Position numbers and translations under genes: made by a program. From Xanthocytophaga agilis (GTDB lineage Bacteria > Bacteroidota > Bacteroidia > Cytophagales > 172606-1), in NCBI RefSeq assembly GCF_030068605.1, contig NZ_JASJOU010000010.1, positions 1 through 64,000 on the forward strand: a DNA stretch of 64,000 nucleotides, given 5' to 3'. This document shows, piece after piece, positions 17,177-26,472 of the stretch (its first letter is position 1; each line of letters begins with the position of its first letter). A model generated the notes under the pieces. That model was given only the letters and a program-made list of their open reading frames with translations, was not told the DNA's origin and did no database searches.

Positions 17177-18202
17177 TTAGGTCATCAATACAGGACGGAA
17201 ACTACGCAGGTTCTTCATGGCCAGACTTGTACCGCGCACAACAGCCTTTAAAGGATCATCTGCAACATGGATTGGCAGCTTTGTTTTAGCGGCAATTCTT
17301 TTATCCAAACCTCGTAATAAAGCTCCTCCACCAGTAAGGTGAATACCATTGGTGTAAATATCTGCAGATAATTCAGGCGGAGCCATCTCCAGTGCCTTTA
17401 ATACTGCCTCTTCTATTTTGGATACTGATTTATCCAGAGCATACGCAATCTCTGTAAAGGTAACTTTTACAGTCTTAGGAATACCCGTCATCAAATCACG
17501 TCCACGGATCTCGTAATCAGCTGGTGGCACTTCGAGCTCAGTCAAAGCAGAACCCACCTCAATCTTCACTCGTTCGGCAGAACGTTCTCCAATCAACAAG
17601 TTATGCTGACGACGCATATAGTCCAGAATATCTTTCGTAAATACATCACCTGCTACCCGTATAGATTGATCACATACAATACCAGAAAGAGCGATAAGAG
17701 CAATCTCTGTTGTACCTCCACCAATATCAACTACCATTGAACCGACTGGTTGCTCGATATCAATACCAATCCCAATTGCAGCTGCAATTGGTTCATAAAT
17801 CATATAAACTTCTTTAGCACCTGCATGCTCTGCAGAATCTTTAACGGCCCGTTTTTCAACCTCTGTAATTCCAGAAGGAATACAGATTACCATACGGTGC
17901 GAAGGAGTAAATAACTTGCTGCCAGTATCGATCATTTTGATCATACCTTTGATCATCTGTTCGGCAGCGGTAAAATCAGCAATCACACCATCTTTAAGAG
18001 GCCGGATTGTCTTGATATTTTCATGTGTTTTCTCGTGCATCTGCATGGCCTCTTTGCCAATGGCCAGTACACGATTATTCATTTTATCAATAGCAATGAT
18101 GGAAGGCTCATCTACAACAATCTTGTCTTTATGTGCAATCAGTGTATTAGCAGTGCCCAGATCTATCGCAATATCACTTGTCAAAAAGTTAAACAATCCC
18201 AT
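17177..18202 (-). CDS. mreB: Rod shape-determining actin homologue MreB
   Basis: A 341-residue protein of typical MreB length. The phosphate-1 loop is IAIDLGTANTLIAHKD (~11-26), phosphate-2 is VVDIGGGTTEIALIALSG (~160-177), and the adenosine motif is IHLTGGGALLRGLDKRI (~287-303). It forms membrane-bound filaments that guide lateral cell-wall synthesis, which implies a rod-shaped or filamentous cell. It is the first gene of mreBCD and has a consensus promoter at 18278-18307. Confidence 0.97.
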   Translation of the reverse strand: MGLFNFLTSDIAIDLGTANTLIAHKDKIVVDEPSIIAIDKMNNRVLAIGKEAMQMHEKTHENIKTIRPLKDGVIADFTAAEQMIKGMIKMIDTGSKLFTPSHRMVICIPSGITEVEKRAVKDSAEHAGAKEVYMIYEPIAAAIGIGIDIEQPVGSMVVDIGGGTTEIALIALSGIVCDQSIRVAGDVFTKDILDYMRRQHNLLIGERSAERVKIEVGSALTELEVPPADYEIRGRDLMTGIPKTVKVTFTEIAYALDKSVSKIEEAVLKALEMAPPELSADIYTNGIHLTGGGALLRGLDKRIAAKTKLPIHVADDPLKAVVRGTSLAMKNLRSFRPVLMT

Positions 18203-18277
18203 ATATTTTCTTTGAATTACATTAGTTCAAACAAATCAAACAACTCTCATACTTAGATGTATAAACCACTAAATCTC

Positions 18278-18307
18278 CAAAATTACAAACAAAACAGCCA
18301 AAAGCAA
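18278..18307 (-). promoter_or_regulatory. mreB promoter (TTG-N19-TAATTTTG)
   Basis: On the minus strand TTG (18305-18307) is followed after exactly 19 bp by TAATTTTG (18278-18285), a full match to the Bacteroidota -33/-7 consensus. The expected start near 18272 leaves a leader of about 70 nt before mreB. Confidence 0.75.
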
Positions 18308-18386
18308 ATCTATGAAAAATACTACTTTTGACATAAGAGTTATGCCTTGTAAGATTTTCTACATTTATGTAGATTTATATAGGGCA

Positions 18387-19913
18387 TTAATGTTTAAAAT
18401 GGCGGATTCCTGTCGTGACCATTGCCATACCATTCTGATTACAAAAATCGATAGAATCCTGATCACGAATGGATCCTCCAGGTTGGATCACAGCTGTAAT
18501 ACCTGCAGCATGTGCAATTTCGACGCAGTCAGCAAATGGGAAGAAAGCGTCTGACGCCATAACAGCACCTTGTAGATCAAATCCAAAAGAACGAGCTTTC
18601 TCAATAGCCTGTTTAAGAGCATCTACTCGGGATGTTTGCCCTACACCGCTAGCAATCAATTGCTTGTCTCTTGATAAAACGATAGTATTTGATTTAGTAT
18701 GCTTACAAATCTTTGCAGCAAAAATCAGTTCTTCTTTTTCTGCTTCTGTTGGTACTTTTTCAGTTACAGTTCGTAATTCAGACACTGTCTCCATTTTAGC
18801 ATCCCGATCCTGACGCATAATACCATTTAAGACTGTACGTACCTGCATTTTAGGCAATGTTACATCTTTTTTCTTTAAAAGAATCCGATTCTTTTTAGTG
18901 GTAAGTAACTCAAATGCGCTCTGGCTGAATGAGGGGGCAATCAACACTTCAAAAAATAACTTATTTAGCTCTTCTGCTGTGGCAATATCTACTTCAGTTG
19001 TAGTAATAATAACACCTCCAAATGCAGAAACAGGATCACTGGCTAAGGCTTTCAGATAAGCTTGAGTCGGATTGGGATCCACTGCAATTCCACATGCATT
19101 ATTGTGCTTGAGAATGGCATATGCTGTTTCTCCTTTAAATTCTTCAATAAGAAGAACAGCAGCATCTACATCTAGTAAGTTATTGTATGACAACTCTTTA
19201 CCATGCAACTGATCAAACATTGCATTTAAATCACCATGAAACCATCCTCTTTGATGTGGATTTTCCCCATAACGTAATGTCTGAGATTGACGCTCCGATA
19301 TTTTCAATGAAGGAATCGTCTCTTCCTGATTAAAATAATTGAAAATCGCAGTGTCGTAATGAGAAGTTATATCAAAAGCCTGGGCAGCAAAATATTTACG
19401 GTCAACTAATTCTGTTTCTCCGTTTTTATCACGTAATATTTGCTCTAATGTTGCATATTGTTCACGAGAAGAAACAATTACAACATCTTTATGATTTTTT
19501 GCAGCAGCACGTATCAGCGAAATTCCTCCAATATCAATCTTTTCAATAATATCTTCTTCAGATGCGCCAGAGGCAACTGTTTCTTCAAAAGGATATAAAT
19601 CTACAATCACCAGATCAATAGAAGGAATCTCATATTGTTTTACCTGATCTAAGTCAGATGCTTCATCACGACGATGCAAAATCCCTCCAAAAACTTTAGG
19701 GTGAAGAGTCTTTACACGACCACCTAAAATAGATGGATATGATGTTAGCTCTTCTACTGGAATTACAGGAATATTCAGATCCTGCAGGAACGTCTGTGTT
19801 CCACCAGTTGAATATATAGTAACACCTTGTTGATGAAGCAATTGGGCAATAGGCGCAAGACCATCCTTATAATAAACAGAAATCAGGGCTGATTGTATTT
19901 TACGAGAAGACAT
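18387..19913 (-). CDS. purH: Bifunctional AICAR formyltransferase / IMP cyclohydrolase
   Basis: A 508-residue enzyme covering the last two steps of purine synthesis. The N-terminal IMP cyclohydrolase domain (~1-190) has VTIYSTGGTQTFL, GGRVKTLHPKVFGGI and DLVIVDLYPFE. The C-terminal formyltransferase domain includes LRYGENPHQRG, the KHNNACG catalytic motif (Lys-His pair) and DAFFPFADCVEIA. It ends at GMAMVTTGIRHFKH, the usual end. It lies upstream of mreB on the same strand, an arrangement common in Bacteroidota, but mreB has its own promoter in the 184-bp gap. Confidence 0.97.
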   Translation of the reverse strand: MSSRKIQSALISVYYKDGLAPIAQLLHQQGVTIYSTGGTQTFLQDLNIPVIPVEELTSYPSILGGRVKTLHPKVFGGILHRRDEASDLDQVKQYEIPSIDLVIVDLYPFEETVASGASEEDIIEKIDIGGISLIRAAAKNHKDVVIVSSREQYATLEQILRDKNGETELVDRKYFAAQAFDITSHYDTAIFNYFNQEETIPSLKISERQSQTLRYGENPHQRGWFHGDLNAMFDQLHGKELSYNNLLDVDAAVLLIEEFKGETAYAILKHNNACGIAVDPNPTQAYLKALASDPVSAFGGVIITTTEVDIATAEELNKLFFEVLIAPSFSQSAFELLTTKKNRILLKKKDVTLPKMQVRTVLNGIMRQDRDAKMETVSELRTVTEKVPTEAEKEELIFAAKICKHTKSNTIVLSRDKQLIASGVGQTSRVDALKQAIEKARSFGFDLQGAVMASDAFFPFADCVEIAHAAGITAVIQPGGSIRDQDSIDFCNQNGMAMVTTGIRHFKH

Positions 19914-20043
19914 AAAAACTGAAATTGCTGATAGAGTGAATAGGCAGATACAGAAACAAAATATTCCAGCTTACCAGCTGGCTAAAGGATGTAATTAAAC
20001 TATTAAAAACTAATCAAAATCGTACTCAAGAAAAACGAAGGCG

Positions 20044-20051
20044 CAAAGTTA
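20044..20051 (-). promoter_or_regulatory. Candidate purH -7 element (TAACTTTG)
   Basis: TAnnTTTG match on the minus strand 131 bp upstream of purH. No convincing -33 TTG is present, so this is tentative. Confidence 0.4.
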
Positions 20052-20163
20052 GTTTTTTTGCTGATTGATTTAAAAACCCGCTATCAGAAATAGCATTTTT
20101 TTTCATTCAGATGTATGAAATTGTAATCCATCATTCCATTCACGCCCTTCTTAAACAGATTAT

Positions 20164-20739
20164 TCAGCTTCTGGTCTTTAGTATCCACTCTTCAATTACT
20201 TTTGGAAAATGTGTATGTTCTAACGCATGTACTTTTTCTGCTATACGTTCTGGTGTATCATTAGCTTCTACTACGCAAGATATTTGAAAGAGGTGTGCCC
20301 CCTTATCATATTCTTCATTAATAAGATGAATAGTAATGCCTGTTTCTGTTTCTTTTGCCTGTACCACAGCCTCATGCACTTTCATTCCGTACATTCCTTT
20401 TCCTCCATATTTAGGTAACAACGCCGGATGAATATTAATGATTTTATTAGGATAAGTATGTATTAAAGGCAAAGGGATCAACCAGAGAAATCCAGCCAGT
20501 ACAATATAATCTATCTTATAGCTTGCTAATTCTTCCTCTACTTTGGTTGTTTCGTAAAATGTTTTGCGGTCAAATACATAAGTGGGCACCATAAAATTAG
20601 CTGCCCGTAATAATACAGGTGCATCTTCTTTGTTTGACAATACCAGCTTTACCTGAATAGAAGGATGATTGTCAAAATATTCCATGATCTTTTGAGCATT
20701 GGAGCCAGAACCGGAAGCAAAAATGGCAATAGAAGTCAT
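20164..20739 (-). CDS. purN: Phosphoribosylglycinamide formyltransferase (GART)
   Basis: A 191-residue folate-dependent formyltransferase that turns GAR into formyl-GAR in purine synthesis. The N-terminus IAIFASGSGSNAQKI carries the family's phosphate-binding loop. IINIHPALLPKYGGKGMYG holds the catalytic Asn-His pair, and ETGITIHLINEEYDKGAHLF the conserved Asp. I chose ATG 20739, which gives the typical MTSIAIFASGSG start; the frame continues upstream to 20766. It precedes purH on the same strand with 250 bp between, so the two purine genes are neighbours but perhaps not one transcript. Confidence 0.95.
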   Translation of the reverse strand: MTSIAIFASGSGSNAQKIMEYFDNHPSIQVKLVLSNKEDAPVLLRAANFMVPTYVFDRKTFYETTKVEEELASYKIDYIVLAGFLWLIPLPLIHTYPNKIINIHPALLPKYGGKGMYGMKVHEAVVQAKETETGITIHLINEEYDKGAHLFQISCVVEANDTPERIAEKVHALEHTHFPKVIEEWILKTRS

Positions 20740-20978
20740 AAAGGGGATATGTATAAAGGAGTGCAAAGGTGCAAATTAAATTTTGTTCGTAAAATAATGT
20801 TTGGCAAAAACCGCTTGCCTTAGTATAACTAAATCCAGCTACAATCTTCTAAAGATTTAAGTAACATCTAATCAGACAAATAGGCTATTTCAATTATTCT
20901 AAATATCTCCATTTCGTTTTTATTTAGTTTTTTTTGGATATTTTTACGACTCTGTAACTTATACCTCAATCAATAATT

Positions 20979-22415
20979 ATGTCTATAACTAAAGAGCAAA
21001 CTAAAACTGGTACTCATCCCCAGTTTTTTATTTTGGTAACCGTCTTCTTCTTCTGGGGATTTGTGGCTGCCGCCAATGATATTCTAATTCCTGTATTTAA
21101 AAAGTTTTTTGATCTGGAACAATGGCAAGCCCAATTAGTAAGCTTTGCCTTTTATATTGCTTATACAGTAGGCTCTATCATATACCTTCTGATCAGTAAA
21201 GCATTAAAGGCTGATTTATTAAATAAAATCGGATACAAAAATGGTATCGCTATTGGCTTGTTAATATCAGGATTTGGTGCACTTATATTTTATCCTGCTG
21301 CTCAGGCTAACTCATATGCATTGCTTTTAACAGGTTTGTTTGTGGTAGGGTTAGGATTTTCATTACAGCAAACAGCTGCTCAGCCATTTGCCATTTTGCT
21401 AGGTGATCCTAACTCAGGTTCTCAACGTGTAAACTTTGCGGGCGGAATCAATAACTTTGGTACAACTCTAGGACCTATTCTCGTCAGCTATGCTATTTTC
21501 GGATCTATTTCATCCGGAGCAGGTGCAGACGCAACAGTAGATTCTGTTAAAGCCCCATATTTGATTCTGGGTGCATTATTTTTCTTCTTTGCTGTATTTT
21601 TCTGGCTAATCAAGCTCCCGTCTGTGACTCAGGATGTTCCAAGTGATAGCGGATTTGCTGCACTAAAATACCCACAACTGGTTTTAGGAATGATTGCGAT
21701 ATTCTTATATGTTGGTGCAGAAGTGACCATTGGTTCTAATCTGGGAGAATATCTACGTGTGGAAGATGGATTGCGTGAAGATGAACTCGCACCATATGTC
21801 TCTTTATTCTGGGCTAGTTTAATGATTGGACGTTGGACTGCCGGTGTAAGTGTATTTAACCCAAGCCCAACTATGCGTAAAGTATTGACTGTTGTTGTCC
21901 CCTATATTGCGTTTGGTGTTTATTTGTTGATCAACTTTATTCGGGGTACAGAGTTAACGCCTCTTTATATTTATTCAGTATGTGTGTTAGCAATCATTAT
22001 TGCGTTCTTCATTAGTCAGGATAAACCAGCCAAAATGCTATTGACTTTTGCCTCTTTCGGCGCTATAGCTACTATAATAGGTATTTTGGGAAGTGGAAAA
22101 ATTGCATTATATGCATTGATTAGTGGTGGTATGTTTTGTTCAGTTTTGTGGCCATGTATCTTTACATTGGCAATTGCAGGATTAGGTAAAAATACACCTC
22201 AAGGATCTGCATTCCTTATTATGATGATCATGGGCGGTGGTTTTGTATCTATGTTTCAAAGCTGGTTATCGGGATCAATTGGTATCCAACAATCTTACTG
22301 GGTGCCTGTTGTGTGCTTTGTTTACCTTGCCTGGTATGCAGCCCGTGTTAAAGGAATACTTAAATCTCAAGGTATAGATTATGAAAGTACTACAACTAGC
22401 GGTGGCGGACATTAA
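20979..22415 (+). CDS. FucP-type sugar:proton symporter (MFS)
   Basis: A 478-residue, 12-helix MFS transporter of the fucose permease type. FFFWGFVAAANDILIPVFKK (~20-39) holds the acidic residue typical of FucP helix 1. The core GLGFSLQQTAAQPFAILLGD and NFAGGINNFGTTLGPIL (helices 4-5) match the family. The substrate could be L-fucose, L-rhamnose, glucose or another hexose. The rhamnose catabolic genes at 4.5-9.6 kb lack an adjacent transporter, which makes rhamnose plausible but not shown. The gene is monocistronic, with a strong terminator 29 bp after its stop. Confidence 0.9.
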   Translation: MSITKEQTKTGTHPQFFILVTVFFFWGFVAAANDILIPVFKKFFDLEQWQAQLVSFAFYIAYTVGSIIYLLISKALKADLLNKIGYKNGIAIGLLISGFGALIFYPAAQANSYALLLTGLFVVGLGFSLQQTAAQPFAILLGDPNSGSQRVNFAGGINNFGTTLGPILVSYAIFGSISSGAGADATVDSVKAPYLILGALFFFFAVFFWLIKLPSVTQDVPSDSGFAALKYPQLVLGMIAIFLYVGAEVTIGSNLGEYLRVEDGLREDELAPYVSLFWASLMIGRWTAGVSVFNPSPTMRKVLTVVVPYIAFGVYLLINFIRGTELTPLYIYSVCVLAIIIAFFISQDKPAKMLLTFASFGAIATIIGILGSGKIALYALISGGMFCSVLWPCIFTLAIAGLGKNTPQGSAFLIMMIMGGGFVSMFQSWLSGSIGIQQSYWVPVVCFVYLAWYAARVKGILKSQGIDYESTTTSGGGH

Positions 22416-22440
22416 TCTGAACTTTGCTAAGTAACCCTAT

Positions 22441-22484
22441 AAAAGAAAAGGTGCAGCATTCTCCAATGCTGCACCTTTTCTTTT
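22441..22484. terminator. Bidirectional terminator between the sugar symporter and MBOAT genes
   Basis: A 20-bp perfect stem (22441-22460 with 22465-22484) around a 4-nt loop (ctcc), with a GC-rich ggtgcagcat core and A/T-rich flanks on both sides. It serves both convergent genes. Confidence 0.93.
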
Positions 22485-22508
22485 ATACATACAGAGTGTT
22501 AAGTCAAC

Positions 22509-24062
22509 TTAGAACTGGAAATAAATAAATGGTTGAGTATCTGTTTTAACCTGATAAAGTGCCATTATAATACAAACAATGATAGCAGCTTTCACAAAAT
22601 CAGGCACTGCCCCAAACCAGCCTTCAAATGTCTCTTTTGTCTGACGTTGTAACCAGTGAATCAGATATGCGGTAATCATAATTAGGAAAATCAGTCTATA
22701 GGCAATAATCTGTTGGATGATCAACTGAGGCTCAAAATGGTAAGCAATCCGATTTAACATCCTCCATACCATCAATACATCTTTTGACCAATCCACTCCC
22801 CATGCCCCCTGGTCTGGGTCACGTGCTCTGAAAAACATCCAGCAGAAAGCTACAAAATGAAACGTAATGAATTGGGCAATGAAACGACCTAAGCCTGTAG
22901 AGGTTTTATTTTTTGATCCTGTAATATCCATCCAAAGTTTGTGAAAGGCTAATGCAAGGCCATGTAAACCACCCCATATAATAAATTTCAGGTTGGCTCC
23001 ATGCCATAAACCTCCCAACAACATAGTAATAAACAGATTGAGATACTGTCGGATTTTACCTTTTCGGTTTCCACCTAGGGAAATATATAAATAGTCTCGT
23101 AACCAGGTAGAAAGAGATATGTGCCAGCGCCGCCAGAAATCTGTAATATTCACAGCGGAATAAGGGGATAAAAAGTTGATTGTTAAGCGGAAGCCTAATA
23201 ATAGAGCTACTCCGATAGCCATATCTGTATAACCAGAGAAGTCACAGTAGATTTGAATAGTATATCCGTATACAGCCATTAGATTTTCAAATCCTGTATA
23301 TGTCTCCGGACTATCAAAAACCCGGTCAACAAAATTAGCTGCCAGATAATCCGATACCAGAATCTTTTTAACCAATCCACCTACGATCAGATAGATAGCA
23401 TGGTTAAATTCCTCTGCACTAACTTTATATGGTTTATCAATCTGAGGGACAAAATCTACTGCACGAACAATAGGCCCTGCAACAAGCTGTGGGAAGAAAC
23501 TAACAAAGAAGGCAAAATCCCAGAAACTCTTTACCGGTGTCAAATGTCCCCGATAAATATCAACTGAATAACTGATACTCTGAAATGTATAAAATGAGAT
23601 TCCGGCTGGGGCTATAATTTTAAAAATGTCCAGCTTACCCCCTGTCCAGGCATTAGACCATACAGCCAGATAGTCAATTGGTTGTAAATGCCATCCGAAT
23701 GTTTCGTTCAAAATACTGGCAAAAAAATAGGCATACTTAAAATAAGAAAGCAAACCCAGGTTTAAGCATAAACTCAGCACAATGAAGACTTTCTTCTTCC
23801 ATTTAGTCTGTGTCCGATAAATCTGCCAACCCATTGTATAATCAATTATGGCAGTCAGAATCAGTAATACAAAGAAATAACCTACTGATTTATAGTAAAA
23901 GAAGACACTGAAAACCAATAAAAACACATTGCGTAAAGTATGGTTTGGATAAATAAACTGATAAATTAATAGAACCGCACCAAAAAACACCCAGAATAAA
24001 GGTGTCGTAAAGATCATAGGATGTTGCGGATCAAAACTAAAGATGTCTTTAAGTGTAAGCAA
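22509..24062 (-). CDS. MBOAT-family membrane O-acyltransferase
   Basis: A 517-residue polytopic membrane protein of the AlgI/PatA/DltB-like MBOAT group. The diagnostic segments FWRRWHISLSTWLRDYLYI (~310-328) and the catalytic His in LLGGLWHGANLKFIIWGGLH (~348-367) are present, with about ten membrane helices. Such enzymes move acyl groups, usually acetyl, across the membrane for transfer to exopolysaccharide or cell-wall glycans. The next gene downstream in the window, on the same strand, encodes an SGNH hydrolase of the AlgJ/PatB kind, the usual partner. The acceptor polymer is unknown; no alginate genes are nearby. Confidence 0.92.
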   Translation of the reverse strand: MLTLKDIFSFDPQHPMIFTTPLFWVFFGAVLLIYQFIYPNHTLRNVFLLVFSVFFYYKSVGYFFVLLILTAIIDYTMGWQIYRTQTKWKKKVFIVLSLCLNLGLLSYFKYAYFFASILNETFGWHLQPIDYLAVWSNAWTGGKLDIFKIIAPAGISFYTFQSISYSVDIYRGHLTPVKSFWDFAFFVSFFPQLVAGPIVRAVDFVPQIDKPYKVSAEEFNHAIYLIVGGLVKKILVSDYLAANFVDRVFDSPETYTGFENLMAVYGYTIQIYCDFSGYTDMAIGVALLLGFRLTINFLSPYSAVNITDFWRRWHISLSTWLRDYLYISLGGNRKGKIRQYLNLFITMLLGGLWHGANLKFIIWGGLHGLALAFHKLWMDITGSKNKTSTGLGRFIAQFITFHFVAFCWMFFRARDPDQGAWGVDWSKDVLMVWRMLNRIAYHFEPQLIIQQIIAYRLIFLIMITAYLIHWLQRQTKETFEGWFGAVPDFVKAAIIVCIIMALYQVKTDTQPFIYFQF

Positions 24063-24179
24063 TTTTTATTCAGAATTAGAGTTTAACGAGTGTATTTACT
24101 TGAAACCGAGTTGTATATAAATGCAAATAAGCAGATAAATATCTGCTTACTCAACATCTGTATTCATTTCTATGACTTA

Positions 24180-25472
24180 TTATTTTCCTCCACCTGCAGC
24201 TAACGGCCGACCTTCTTTATTATGCTTATAGGTTTCATAATCGTTTAACAATGCATCATACAGAAGTTCTGCCTGAAGCATGTATCCATGCTGAGTCAGA
24301 TGCACCTTATCATAGGCAGCCAGTTTGTTTACATACCAACGTTTAATTGACTGTAAGCCGCCCATTACTTCATAAAAATCCCATACAGCTACACCTGTTT
24401 CTTCAGCCAACTCATTCATTATTTTTACTGCTTTGGCATTGTCAGGATTAACATATTTCTTTCCTCGTAGATTATCACCAGGAGTTGTTAATAGAATAGA
24501 CGTATGAGGACTGGCACGACGAATGCGCTGAATCAACTCGCCGTAATTACGCTTAAACAATTTAGTATCCAGATTGCGAAACGCATCATTAGTACCAAGC
24601 GAAATAATTACCAGATCAGGTTTTAATACAGCAATATTTTTTTCGAGAGAAGGCATACGAAGTACAGAAGTCACTTCTGCTCCATTCACACCTGCGGAAT
24701 GGTATTGTATACCAGGCTGATCATTTTCAAGTGCAATACCTTGTAATGTAAAATGATTTTGCTCTTCACTGCTTTTTTCAAATCCAAGTGTAATACTGGT
24801 AGTGGGCTGAGGTAATTCCAGTATCGCATATCCGTCCTCCAGCTTTATATTTAGCGGAGTATCCTGGTTTAGAATCTTTAACAGGAAGTTTGTAGAATCA
24901 CGCGTATCAAAAAATATCCGAACCTTTGTAAAAGAGTAAGGCAATACAGCCTTTGTTGTAGGATCTATAGTTAAGGTTGCAACAGGACTATAGGTAGTAG
25001 CTGTAATTCCTGCGAGTCCCCAATTACAGCTTTTATCTCTTGAAATATTACGACATCCTTCCCATATACCTGTATAGGCAATTTTCAGATTGTCTGGAGC
25101 ATTGGTACGAACGGCATTATAAGGAAATACCAAACCACGTCCTCCATTGCCAAATAGAGTATCTGCCTGAAGCATTTCACGTAAATGTCCTGAAAAGAAA
25201 TCTGCCTGTATATGAGAATCGCCTATATGAATAACATTAACCTTCTGTTTGGTATGATGACTAAGAGAATCTAATGAAGCATAGAAGTACTTCATAGATT
25301 CACCATGATACGTTATAATCTGATTTTTATCCTGCTTGATGAAAGGATAGGCGCTGGCAGCCTTGGCTGCTTTGGAAGAGTATGGCTGTATCGAGCTTAC
25401 AGGCAGTTTACCAGAGAAAGAGGACAACAAAAGAGACAAAGCCAGTAGTCCCCAAACAATCTTTTGTGTCAT
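24180..25472 (-). CDS. Exported SGNH/GDSL-family hydrolase (O-acetylation partner)
   Basis: A 430-residue exported protein. It has an N-terminal signal segment (VWGLLALSLLLSSFSG), block I VIHIGDSHIQADF (catalytic Ser, ~80-92), block III IISLGTNDAF (~288-297) and block V YDKVHLTQHGY (Asp-x-x-His, ~388-398). SGNH enzymes of this placement either transfer or remove acetyl groups on extracellular glycans. It is transcribed just before the MBOAT gene (117-bp gap, same strand), forming a pair comparable to PatA/PatB or AlgI/AlgJ. An esterase role independent of the MBOAT protein is the alternative. Confidence 0.88.
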   Translation of the reverse strand: MTQKIVWGLLALSLLLSSFSGKLPVSSIQPYSSKAAKAASAYPFIKQDKNQIITYHGESMKYFYASLDSLSHHTKQKVNVIHIGDSHIQADFFSGHLREMLQADTLFGNGGRGLVFPYNAVRTNAPDNLKIAYTGIWEGCRNISRDKSCNWGLAGITATTYSPVATLTIDPTTKAVLPYSFTKVRIFFDTRDSTNFLLKILNQDTPLNIKLEDGYAILELPQPTTSITLGFEKSSEEQNHFTLQGIALENDQPGIQYHSAGVNGAEVTSVLRMPSLEKNIAVLKPDLVIISLGTNDAFRNLDTKLFKRNYGELIQRIRRASPHTSILLTTPGDNLRGKKYVNPDNAKAVKIMNELAEETGVAVWDFYEVMGGLQSIKRWYVNKLAAYDKVHLTQHGYMLQAELLYDALLNDYETYKHNKEGRPLAAGGGK

Positions 25473-25932
25473 AATGAGTTGACATTTTATATGCTACTTC
25501 CTTACCAGATTCAGAAAAAGCACTTTAACAAAACTTTCTTTATACAAAGATTGCAGAAAGTTTTTCAATTTATAAACCCTAAAGTAATAAATTATCGTGA
25601 TCAAAACGTAAGAACAGATTTGTTTCTGCTGCCAAATTGTATTTTTATAACCCTTTCGCCTCTCTTTTCGAAACTTATCTCAGTACTTTCTTTTATTTAC
25701 AGCACCAAAGCAAAATTTGTCTTCACAATCTAAATTTTCCTTTTTACTCAGGATTTTTGCCATTTCACTCTCTATCAAACTTTTAGATAGATCTTAATAA
25801 AACTGATCAGTTTCAAAACTTTCTTACACATATTCTATAAACTGCAAAAGTGCGAAAACCATGTTTCTGTTTTTTGCGTAGTTTGTAAGATACACTCCTC
25901 AACATATTATCTATCTAACCTTTAGTTCTTTT
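25473..25932. other. 460-bp AT-rich gene-free region
   Basis: Divergent spacer between the SGNH hydrolase and a lipoprotein gene. I see no credible ORF, no strong hairpin and no exact TAnnTTTG match; a shortened element tagtttg occurs near 25879. It presumably holds both promoters. Confidence 0.5.
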
Positions 25933-26472
25933 ATGAAAAAAGTTGTACTTGCCATTACCCTCTTTATTTCCTTCTTAGGCTATAGCTGCAAAGATCAACT
26001 GGATCGATTGCTCACTTTCCGGATTAACAATGAGTCAACCTGTACAATACCAGGAGCCAATCTGGTAAATCCTGTTTTCAATAACATTGTCCCTACACCA
26101 TCCATTACCTCTAACTCAAGTCAGACATTTGAAAACGAAGGTACTAATGCAAATCTGGTTAAAAATATTGTCCTCGAAAAACTTAAACTAACCATTACTT
26201 CACCCAGCGATGCCGATTTTCGTTTTATTGAATCTATCAAAATATACATTAAAGCAGATGGTCTGCCCAAAGTCCTGATTGCCTCCAAGATAAGTATACC
26301 TACAAATATTGGAAAAGAACTAGAGCTCGACCCTACTCAGGAAAAACTGGATGAATACATAAAAAAATCAAATTATACACTTGAAAATGAAGTGGTAACT
26401 CGTTCTGCGCCTTGGCCAGAAATGGAACTGAAAATAAATACAACGTTCAAAGTCACTGCAGATCCTTTATAG
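25933..26472 (+). CDS. Putative lipoprotein of unknown function
   Basis: A 179-residue protein with a lipoprotein signal (KKVVLAITLFISFLGYSC, lipobox Cys at ~19). The mature part is Ser/Thr/Asn-rich with predicted beta-character, including SNSSQTFENEGTNANLVKN and LEKLKLTITSPSDADFRFIE. It ends without a sorting domain. It resembles small outer-membrane-facing lipoproteins of Bacteroidota, but I recognise no named family. It stands alone on the plus strand between two minus-strand blocks. Confidence 0.75.
   Translation: MKKVVLAITLFISFLGYSCKDQLDRLLTFRINNESTCTIPGANLVNPVFNNIVPTPSITSNSSQTFENEGTNANLVKNIVLEKLKLTITSPSDADFRFIESIKIYIKADGLPKVLIASKISIPTNIGKELELDPTQEKLDEYIKKSNYTLENEVVTRSAPWPEMELKINTTFKVTADPL

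Noticed and set aside
18323-18330. TACTTTTG on the plus strand near the purH 3' end
   Set aside because: Exact -7 match but no -33 TTG and no gene downstream on that strand; AT-rich DNA produces such matches by chance.
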